6,783 nt of DNA from Gammaproteobacteria bacterium (GTDB lineage: Bacteria; Pseudomonadota; Gammaproteobacteria; Steroidobacterales; Steroidobacteraceae). The stretch covers positions 8,730 to 15,512 of the forward strand of contig PMMB01000191.1 of NCBI GenBank assembly GCA_003165495.1, read 5' to 3'. The notes under the pieces are model-generated. The model did not search any database and was not told the DNA's origin. It saw only the letters and a list, made by a program, of their open reading frames with translations. Made by a program: the position numbers and the translations under genes. Shown here one piece after another: positions 1-5,215 of this stretch; position 1 is the first letter of the stretch; each line of letters starts with the position of its first letter.

Positions 1-1
1 G

Positions 2-274
2 GCGCTACAGTCGCAGGTGTTCGGGTCGGCTCTCAGCGCCACTCAGTTCACGACTCCGTCGGGAATCAATTCCGTGACGAGCGCGCTCGCGAACCGAGTG
101 CTCGGTACGGGCCTCAATAGTCAGCCAGCCGCGGCAACGATCACGAACGAACTCACGACTCTCATCGGCATCCTCTGCACGACGAACTCGTGCACCACGA
201 GCCAGGGGACGTATGCGGTAGCCGCCGCCGCCTGCGCCACGGCCTTCGGCAGCGCCGACATGCTGATCAATTAA
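2..274 (+). CDS. C-terminal end of an unrecognised protein (partial, 5' end outside window)
   Basis: An open frame enters from the left edge (first full codon at position 2) and stops at TAA 272-274, giving 90 C-terminal residues. The visible part is rich in Ala, Thr, Ser and Asn and has few charged residues, as in many exported proteins. It holds three cysteines: a CTTNSC motif and one in the closing stretch ACATAFGSADMLIN. A GTG at 17 could serve as a start, but the frame is open to the window edge, so a longer protein beginning upstream is far more likely. It lies 26 bp before the Tat-exported DUF1501-like gene, which suggests co-transcription. DUF1501 genes are often preceded by a partner such as a DUF1800 protein. 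The ending seen here does not let me assign that or any family, and function is unknown. Confidence 0.7.
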   Translation, partial: ALQSQVFGSALSATQFTTPSGINSVTSALANRVLGTGLNSQPAAATITNELTTLIGILCTTNSCTTSQGTYAVAAAACATAFGSADMLIN

Positions 275-287
275 GTGCGACGAATCG

Positions 288-294
288 AAGAGGA
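288..294 (+). promoter_or_regulatory. Ribosome binding site for the DUF1501-like gene
   Basis: The sequence AAGAGGA ends 6 nt before ATG 301. This well-spaced Shine-Dalgarno decides the start at 301 over in-frame codons further upstream (for example 190), which would overlap the preceding gene and bury the Tat signal. Confidence 0.65.
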
Positions 295-300
295 CTTTAT

Positions 301-1905
301 ATGAGCAAGAAGTCAAGGGCTCTGGGTTTGCACGAGCCGCTCCGCCACCAGGATCATCCCCGGCCGCGCACGCGCCGCGAATTCGTCGCGCAGAGCTTCA
401 TGACCGGCGCGGCGACCGTGGTGGGGCCTACGCTCCTTGGGCTGCTCGCCGCTCCGCGACAGGCGCGTGCGACGCTTGCGGTCGACATCCAGAACCTACT
501 TGCTCCATGCAGCATCACGACGGGTGCCGGAAAGATCCCGTTCATCTGCTTCGATCTTGCGGGCGGCGGCAACATTTCCGGTTCCAACGTGCTGGTTGGC
601 GGCCCCGGAGGCCAGCTCGATTTCCTGTCGGTCGCCGGATACAGCAAGCTGGGCTTGCCTGGCACCATGGCGCCGAATTCGAGCGCCGCGGGTAATTTCA
701 TCGATTCGAGCTTCGGATTGCGATTTCATTCCGACAGCGCCCACTTGCGCGGCATGAAAGTGCGCGCCAGCGCCAAGGCCATGGCCGGCACCAACGGCAC
801 GGTGATCCCCGCGCTGTCGCAGAACGACACCAATACCAATCCGCACAATCCGATGTACGCCATCTATCAATATGGTGCGCGCGGCGGGTTGCTCAATCTG
901 ATCGGCTCGGAGAGTTCGATGTCGGGCGGCAATTCCATGTCGCCGCCGACCATGGTCATCGCGGCCGCGCAGCCGACCAAGGTCTCCAGTCCCGCCGACA
1001 CTCAGGGCTTGGTCAGCACGGGCCAGCTCAGTACATTGTTGCCCAATCCGTCCGACGTGACCAACGTGTTGGAATCGATGAAACGCATCAGCGACGCCAA
1101 ATACGCCAAGGTAGTTGCTTATACGGATTCGACCCTGAATAACGCAGCGTTGGGGACGACCGGAATTCAGGCATGCGGCTATACCAAGGCGGCTTACACC
1201 GTCGACAAGTACAATAATCCTGGCTCGGTCGACCCGAGCAAGGATCCCAACGTCGTGGGTCCGGGCGGTATCTTCAATGCGGCCGAGTTCGCGAGCAACT
1301 CGGATTATCAAAAGACTGCCGCGGTAATGAAATTGGTCATCGACGGCAACGCAGCCGCCGGTACCATAGAGATGGCGGGCTTCGACTACCACACGGGCGA
1401 TCGTTCCACCGGCGAGGCGCGCGATTTGAACCTCGGCAACTGCATTGGCGCCTGCTTGGAGTATGCTGCGCGCGTCGGCAAGCCGGTCATGATCTATGTC
1501 TTCTCCGACGGTTCACTCGCGAGCAACGGCATGGTCGACAGCTCTGTGGGGGGGCGCGGCAAGGGCGTTTGGACCGCCGACAATCAAAGCGTCGCGGCGA
1601 CCTATTTCTTGGTTTACAGCCCTGCCGGCAGGCCGGTGGCCGCGCAGACGAATCCGGAACTGAGCTTGCAGATCGGCAATTTCAATCCCGACGGCTCGAT
1701 CAATACGATCGGCAGTCCCGCTGGTAACAACGTGCCGAACTTGGTCCAAATGGTGGTGCTCAATTACATGGCATTGCACGGTGCGAACGCCATATCCGCG
1801 TTCCCCACGCTGTATCCGTCGCCGAACTTGAACGACACATTGGGCACGGCGCTGGAACCCTTGATCGCATTCAACCCGATCGTCAACGGGACCGTCGGGG
1901 GTTGA
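301..1905 (+). CDS. Tat-exported DUF1501-like protein
   Basis: This is a 534-residue protein. Its N-terminus carries a Tat signal: TRREFVA with twin arginines at 25-26, a hydrophobic stretch at about 33-50, and a likely cleavage site after ARA (55-57). The mature part resembles DUF1501, a family with an alkaline-phosphatase/sulfatase-like fold. A strand then Gly-rich turn, FDLAGGGNISG (84-94), sits where DUF1501 has its LrGGnDGLN-type motif. GFDYHTGDRS (360-369) matches the GWDTHsnq-type motif, and YVFSDGSLASNG (399-410) with GRGKGVWTADNQS (418-430) matches the tfSEFGR...N...GTDHG region. Key positions differ from the classic motifs, so this is a divergent branch and hydrolase activity is not assured. 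Mature cysteines are at 70, 83, 292, 381 and 385. Tat export suggests folding, possibly with a bound metal, before export. It probably forms a unit with the partial upstream gene. The DUF1501 assignment is motif-level pattern recognition only. Confidence 0.75.
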   Translation: MSKKSRALGLHEPLRHQDHPRPRTRREFVAQSFMTGAATVVGPTLLGLLAAPRQARATLAVDIQNLLAPCSITTGAGKIPFICFDLAGGGNISGSNVLVGGPGGQLDFLSVAGYSKLGLPGTMAPNSSAAGNFIDSSFGLRFHSDSAHLRGMKVRASAKAMAGTNGTVIPALSQNDTNTNPHNPMYAIYQYGARGGLLNLIGSESSMSGGNSMSPPTMVIAAAQPTKVSSPADTQGLVSTGQLSTLLPNPSDVTNVLESMKRISDAKYAKVVAYTDSTLNNAALGTTGIQACGYTKAAYTVDKYNNPGSVDPSKDPNVVGPGGIFNAAEFASNSDYQKTAAVMKLVIDGNAAAGTIEMAGFDYHTGDRSTGEARDLNLGNCIGACLEYAARVGKPVMIYVFSDGSLASNGMVDSSVGGRGKGVWTADNQSVAATYFLVYSPAGRPVAAQTNPELSLQIGNFNPDGSINTIGSPAGNNVPNLVQMVVLNYMALHGANAISAFPTLYPSPNLNDTLGTALEPLIAFNPIVNGTVGG

Positions 1906-1928
1906 CCGTTCACGCGCGCGCTGCCGCG

Positions 1929-1958
1929 TTGACACTACGGCTCGCAGTGTGCGATTTT
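1929..1958 (+). promoter_or_regulatory. Candidate sigma-70 promoter for the redoxin gene
   Basis: A perfect -35 hexamer TTGACA (1929-1934) is followed after 18 bp by GATTTT (1953-1958), which is preceded by TGC and so has an extended -10 layout. The -10 hexamer matches the consensus at only three positions, including A2 and T6. Transcription would begin near 1965, ahead of both possible starts of the redoxin gene. It lies in the 93-bp gap between the DUF1501-like gene and the redoxin gene, where a new transcription unit could begin. This is a sequence match only. Confidence 0.4.
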
Positions 1959-1998
1959 GCATAAGGTCTGATCATCCTAGGGCAGCGGGGTTACCGGC

Positions 1999-2556
1999 GT
2001 GATTGATGTATTGCTGCTCGTCGGGAGAATGTTGCGGCGAGGCCATCACCGCACGCGTAGCGTATTGCTTGCCGGCGGCCTGATTCTCAGCGCGGTATTG
2101 ACGGCATCGTCGTTCGCGGCCGCACCCACGCTGGTGGGCAAGGACGCGCCTGACTTCGTATTGAAGGGCATGGATGGCAGGAACCTGCGCATGTCCGAAT
2201 TTCGCGGCCAAGTGGTCTTGGTGAATTTTTGGGCGCGTTGGGCGGGAGACTCGCGGCAGGAGATGCCGGCTCTCGATCGAATCAACACCACCTACAGCCG
2301 AGCCGGCCTGGTGGTGATCGGTGTGTCGGTCGACGAGGATCTGGGTCGCGCGCGCGAGTTTGCGGGTGCCATGAAAGTGTCGTATCCAATCTTGTTCGAC
2401 ACCGGTTCCGACATCGGTCGAAATTACTTACTGCAGAAAATGCCCATGACGGTCTTGGTGGATCGCTCGGGTGTCGTACGGTATTCCACCGTCGGTTTCA
2501 AGCGCGGCGACGAGCGCGCTTATCTTGATCACATTCGCGAATTGTTGCGCGAGTAG
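1999..2556 (+). CDS. Exported TlpA/redoxin-like thioredoxin-fold protein lacking both active-site cysteines
   Basis: This 185-residue protein has an N-terminal signal sequence (basic RMLRRGHHRTR at 10-20, hydrophobic 21-37, cleavage probably after SFA at 38-40). The rest is a TlpA/AhpC-TSA-type thioredoxin fold: GKDAPDFVLKGMDG (47-60), the strand VVLVNFWARW (72-81), VVIGVSVDED (105-114), and the cis-proline loop KMPMTVLVDRSG (147-158, Pro149). In TlpA/ResA proteins NFWAxW is followed by CxxC, which reduces or isomerises disulfides. Here it is followed by AGDS (82-85), and the whole protein has no cysteine, so thiol redox chemistry is excluded. The conserved fold suggests a binding or structural role, perhaps with the proteins encoded downstream. 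GTG 1999 has a modest GCGGGG site at 1985-1990. ATG 2029 would give a cleaner 175-residue preprotein, but its GGGAG sits only 1 nt away, so the start is unsettled. Confidence 0.85.
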   Translation: MIDVLLLVGRMLRRGHHRTRSVLLAGGLILSAVLTASSFAAAPTLVGKDAPDFVLKGMDGRNLRMSEFRGQVVLVNFWARWAGDSRQEMPALDRINTTYSRAGLVVIGVSVDEDLGRAREFAGAMKVSYPILFDTGSDIGRNYLLQKMPMTVLVDRSGVVRYSTVGFKRGDERAYLDHIRELLRE

Positions 2557-2740
2557 TAATGCTCTGTTACCCGACGCGCTCTCGCAGTCTAAGCCGCCGA
2601 GCCCGTCGCACGCACCGGCAACAGGTGCGCCGCTTTAATCGTGCCAGCGCGCAATCGCGAAACCTGGCAAGTTGGTAACATAGGAGCAATGCAGTGGTAA
2701 TTCAATGTAAGGAGCGGCGGGTTTCCGTGCCGAATATCTG
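2557..2740 (+). other. 184-bp intergenic leader with weak hairpin, misplaced Shine-Dalgarno and tiny ORFs
   Basis: After the redoxin stop there is a 6-bp GC stem, CGCACC (2611-2616) and GGTGCG (2624-2629) with a 7-nt loop, followed by CCGCTTTAAT. It is at best a weak terminator. A poor promoter-like pair, TTGGTA (2672-2677) and GGTAAT (2696-2701) with an 18-bp spacer, lies further on. TAAGGAG (2708-2714) is an excellent Shine-Dalgarno but ends 26 nt before the next gene's ATG. Three minimal ORFs lie here: ATG CAG TGG TAA at 2689-2700, ATG TAA at 2705-2710, and GTG CCG AAT ATC TGA at 2727-2741. The last one's stop overlaps the next gene's ATG. The region may be an untranslated leader with translational control, or simply a gap. 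Confidence 0.35.
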
Positions 2741-3313
2741 ATGAATCCCAAGTATCGAGCTCTATCAATCATTGCGCGCGGAGCGTTGCTCGCCTGTGCC
2801 TGGGCGGCAGGGACGGCGCTCGCCGCGCCGCCGGCCGCCGCGCCGCCCGACGTGCCGCCTGCCGACTTCAAGACGCTGGATCAAGAAGTGCAAGGCCTGA
2901 AGAAAGACGTCATCGATTTGAACAAGGATCTGTTCGTGCTGGAAGAGGAATTGCTGTTCCCCGCCAACACCCAGGTCGCTTTGTACGTGTCGATGGATGT
3001 CGGCACGTTTTTCGCTTTGGATTCGGTGACCGTCAAAATCGACAACAAGGAAGTGAAGAATTACCTGTATACCGCGCGCGAGGCGGACGCCTTGCTCAAG
3101 GGCGGTGTGCAACAAATCTATTTGGGCAATCTGAAAGTCGGTAAGCATGAACTGGTGGCGTTTTTCACCGGCAAGGGACCGGCCGAGCGTGATTACAAGC
3201 GCGGCGCCACGATCAACTTCGACAAGGGCGTCGGCGCCAAGTATTTGGAACTCAAGATCACGGACCGCGTGGCCAAGCATCAGCCAGAGTTCATCATCAA
3301 AGACTGGGAATGA
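2741..3313 (+). CDS. Exported coiled-coil protein with beta-rich C-terminal domain, unknown function
   Basis: This is a 190-residue protein. Residues 1-28 form a Sec signal peptide (basic start, hydrophobic 14-27, cleavage after ALA at 26-28), followed by a Pro/Ala-rich linker (29-41). Residues 46-71 form a perfect heptad coiled coil, with hydrophobic positions L46, V50, L53, V57, L60, L64, L67 and L71 spaced 4-3-4-3. From about 77 on it alternates strand-like segments (VALYVSMDVGTFFALDSVTVKI, the YLGNLKVGKHELVAFFTG area, and a final EFIIKDWE), which suggests a small beta-sandwich. I do not recognise a named family. The mature protein has no cysteine; the only one (Cys19) is in the signal. 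ATG 2741 is the first normal start codon in frame after the TAA at 2708-2710, although the strong Shine-Dalgarno is 26 nt away. The gene ends 3 bp before the TPR gene, so it is probably co-translated and functionally linked with it. An oligomeric periplasmic adaptor is a reasonable inference. Confidence 0.85.
   Translation: MNPKYRALSIIARGALLACAWAAGTALAAPPAAAPPDVPPADFKTLDQEVQGLKKDVIDLNKDLFVLEEELLFPANTQVALYVSMDVGTFFALDSVTVKIDNKEVKNYLYTAREADALLKGGVQQIYLGNLKVGKHELVAFFTGKGPAERDYKRGATINFDKGVGAKYLELKITDRVAKHQPEFIIKDWE
3306..3310 (+). promoter_or_regulatory. Ribosome binding site that supports GTG 3317
   Basis: GGGAA at the end of the coiled-coil gene lies 6 nt before GTG 3317. The ATG at 3313 overlaps the preceding TGA but is in another frame and ends after six codons at 3333, so it cannot be the TPR gene's start. 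GTG 3326 is an alternative with poorer spacing. Confidence 0.45.
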
Positions 3314-3316
3314 TGC

Positions 3317-5215
3317 GTGCAACGTGTGATTAACAGCCTCCGGCCGCTCATCCTGGGCGGGTTACTGCTTGCGCTGCCGTGGGCGGTCGCTGCGGCAAAA
3401 AACGTCAAGCCGGACCCCAACGGGCTGCCCCCGCAGGACGTGAAGGATCTGCACTACGGCGACGTGTTGTTCTATTTCTATCAAGACGATTATTTCGATT
3501 CGATTACACGCTTGCTCGCGGCCCGGCAACTCGACAGGATTCCGCACACTCAAGGCGAGGCGGAGCTGCTTTTGGGCGGCTTGTACCTGTCTCTGGGCGA
3601 GCACGTTGAAGCCGGCAAGATCTTCGAGGCGCTGCTGAAACAAAATACCTCAGAAGCGGTGCGCAACAAGGCCTGGTTCTATTTGGGAAAAGTCTGGTAT
3701 CAACGCGACTACCTCGCGGAATCCGAACGTGCCTTACGGCAGGTCTCGGATAAAATCGACCCCCGCATCAACGCCGAGCGCTACATGCTGCTCGCGCAGC
3801 TAATGATGCGACAGGAGCGCTATGACGATGCCATCGCGGCATTGAGCAACTGGCACGGCGCGCCGGATTGGACCGCCTACGCGCAATTCAACTTGGGTAT
3901 AGCCCTGGTACGCAAGAACCGGCTCGCCGACGCCATACCGTATCTCGATCGGGTGGGGCGCATCGAGACCCGCAGCGAGGAGTTGTTGTCGCTCAAGGAC
4001 AAGGCCAATCTGGCGTTGGGATTCGCGCTGCTGCAGGCGGAGCGCCCGGCGGAAGCCAAACCCATCTTGCAGCGCATACGTCTCGAAGGTCCCTACTCCA
4101 GTAAGGCGCTGCTCGGCGTCGGCTGGGCGGACGCGGGGGTCGGTGAATATAAGCGGGCACTTGTGCCGTGGCTCACTTTGCGCAAGCGCAACTTGCTCGA
4201 CTCGGCGGTTCAGGAGTCTTTTCTCACTGTGCCCTACGCCTACAGTCAATTGTCGGCAACGGGCCAGGCCGCGGAATACTACAACTCCGCCATCGAGTCC
4301 TTCGATGCAGAGTTCAAGCGGATTGACGATTCGATCGAGGAGATCCGCAGCGGACATTTGCTCGACCGCCTGTTGGATGACGACAAAAAAAACACATTGA
4401 CATGGTATTGGCAGCTTTCGACGCTGCCCAACGCGCCTGAGTCGCGGTATCTGTACCAGCTATTGGCGAGCAACGAATTCCAGGAAGGTTTGAAGAATTA
4501 TCGCGAACTCAACTATATGAGCCGCAATTTGGACAATTGGCGCGAAGACGTGTCGGCCTACGATGACATGCTCGATACGCGCCAAGAGGCGTACAAGCAA
4601 CGCGTGCCGAAGGCCGATGCAGTCATGGCGGCGACCGATCTCGGCGGTTTGACGCAAAAGCGTGTGGACTTCGAATCGCGCATCAACGAAATCGAGAAAT
4701 CCAACGATGTCGCGGCCTTAGGGACGCCCGAGGAGCAGCAGACGTGGGGGCGATTGAAGCGCATCGAGGACTACCTCGCGGCGCATTCGGACGATCCGAA
4801 TCTCGCCGAGATGCGGGAAAAGTACCGATTGATGAAGGGCGTCGTGTACTGGCGGCTGTCGGCGAGCTTCAAAGCCAGGCTGTGGAACGAACGTCGCTCG
4901 GTCAAGGAACTGGAAGCGGAACTCAAGGAAACACAGAAACGTGCGGTGCTGGTCAAGCAGGCGCGCGCCGGCATGCCGACCAACACCGGCGCCTATACCG
5001 GGCGCGTCGCGGCGGTACGAGCCCGCATGGAACAATTGCAACAGCGATTGGCCGATGTGTCCGCGCAGCAGAACCGATTCTTACAGGCCCTCGCTATCCG
5101 TGAACTTGAAAGCCAGAAGCTGCGCATCTCGACCTACCAGATTCAGGCGCGCTATGAGTTGGCGGCGATTTATGACCGCGCGTCGAACGACAAGCCGAAG
5201 GCCAAGCAGCCATGA
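3317..5215 (+). CDS. Exported tetratricopeptide-repeat protein with C-terminal coiled coil
   Basis: This is a 632-residue protein. Residues 1-27 are a Sec signal (short basic start, hydrophobic 11-25, cleavage after the AVAAA stretch). TPR-like helical pairs follow at about 84-143, 153-178, 188-212, 229-253 and 263-288, with typical motifs such as LGGLYLSLGEHVEAGKIFE, LAQLMMRQERYDDAIAAL and LGIALVRKNRLADAIPYLD. Residues 330-520 are helical without clear repeats. About 525-605 is charged and coiled-coil-like (KELEAELKETQKR, RMEQLQQRLADVSAQQNR). No cysteine is present. TPR domains act as protein-binding scaffolds, so a periplasmic assembly role is likely, but no partner or reaction can be named. 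The start is GTG 3317, 3 bp after the previous stop, and the 3' end overlaps the next TPR gene by ATGA, so expression is probably translationally coupled. An A8 run at 4385-4392 holds an in-frame A_AAA_AAC slippery site; shifting there would truncate the protein after the TPR half. Confidence 0.88.
   Translation: MQRVINSLRPLILGGLLLALPWAVAAAKNVKPDPNGLPPQDVKDLHYGDVLFYFYQDDYFDSITRLLAARQLDRIPHTQGEAELLLGGLYLSLGEHVEAGKIFEALLKQNTSEAVRNKAWFYLGKVWYQRDYLAESERALRQVSDKIDPRINAERYMLLAQLMMRQERYDDAIAALSNWHGAPDWTAYAQFNLGIALVRKNRLADAIPYLDRVGRIETRSEELLSLKDKANLALGFALLQAERPAEAKPILQRIRLEGPYSSKALLGVGWADAGVGEYKRALVPWLTLRKRNLLDSAVQESFLTVPYAYSQLSATGQAAEYYNSAIESFDAEFKRIDDSIEEIRSGHLLDRLLDDDKKNTLTWYWQLSTLPNAPESRYLYQLLASNEFQEGLKNYRELNYMSRNLDNWREDVSAYDDMLDTRQEAYKQRVPKADAVMAATDLGGLTQKRVDFESRINEIEKSNDVAALGTPEEQQTWGRLKRIEDYLAAHSDDPNLAEMREKYRLMKGVVYWRLSASFKARLWNERRSVKELEAELKETQKRAVLVKQARAGMPTNTGAYTGRVAAVRARMEQLQQRLADVSAQQNRFLQALAIRELESQKLRISTYQIQARYELAAIYDRASNDKPKAKQP
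4385..4393 (+). promoter_or_regulatory. A8 run with in-frame A_AAA_AAC slippery heptamer
   Basis: Within the first TPR gene the codons GAC AAA AAA AAC (residues 356-359) create the heptamer A AAA AAC at 4387-4393 in the X XXY YYZ register used for -1 ribosomal frameshifting. The A8 run could also cause transcriptional slippage. A -1 shift would add 15 codons and stop at TGA 4438-4440, giving about 374 residues. The other frame stops at TGA 4398-4400. No strong downstream stimulatory structure was identified by eye. The motif is certain; its function is speculative. Confidence 0.3.

Noticed and set aside
190..300. Upstream start at 190 for the DUF1501-like gene
   Set aside because: It overlaps the preceding gene, puts about 37 unrelated residues before the Tat signal, and ignores the good AAGAGGA site before ATG 301.
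496..1392. 298-codon open frame on the - strand
   Set aside because: It lies fully inside the DUF1501-like gene, has an Arg/His-rich composition typical of antisense reading of GC-rich genes, and shows no domain or good ribosome binding site.
1621..1632. Perfect 12-bp palindrome CCTGCCGGCAGG
   Set aside because: It is inside coding sequence, occurs once in the window, and such GC palindromes arise by chance in GC-rich genes.
1882..1906. Inverted repeat GTCAAC/GTTGAC across the stop of the DUF1501-like gene
   Set aside because: Six base pairs with a 13-nt loop and no T run; likely chance.
2611..2636. Hairpin CGCACC/GGTGCG as an intrinsic terminator
   Set aside because: The stem has only 6 bp and is followed by just three T residues two bases into the tail; too weak for a confident terminator call.
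2741..2800. Possible lipobox (LLAC at residues 16-19) in the coiled-coil protein
   Set aside because: Arg13 leaves only five residues before the Cys, too short a hydrophobic stretch, and the hydrophobic region continues past it to a good ALA cleavage site.
2765..3322. 185-codon open frame on the - strand
   Set aside because: It is antisense to the coiled-coil gene, whose signal peptide, heptads and operon position are convincing; the antisense product is low-complexity and Arg/His-rich.
3313..3333. ATG overlapping the TGA of the coiled-coil gene, giving a six-codon ORF
   Set aside because: It is out of frame with the TPR gene and too short to support as a gene; it is more likely incidental, with GTG 3317 served by the same GGGAA.
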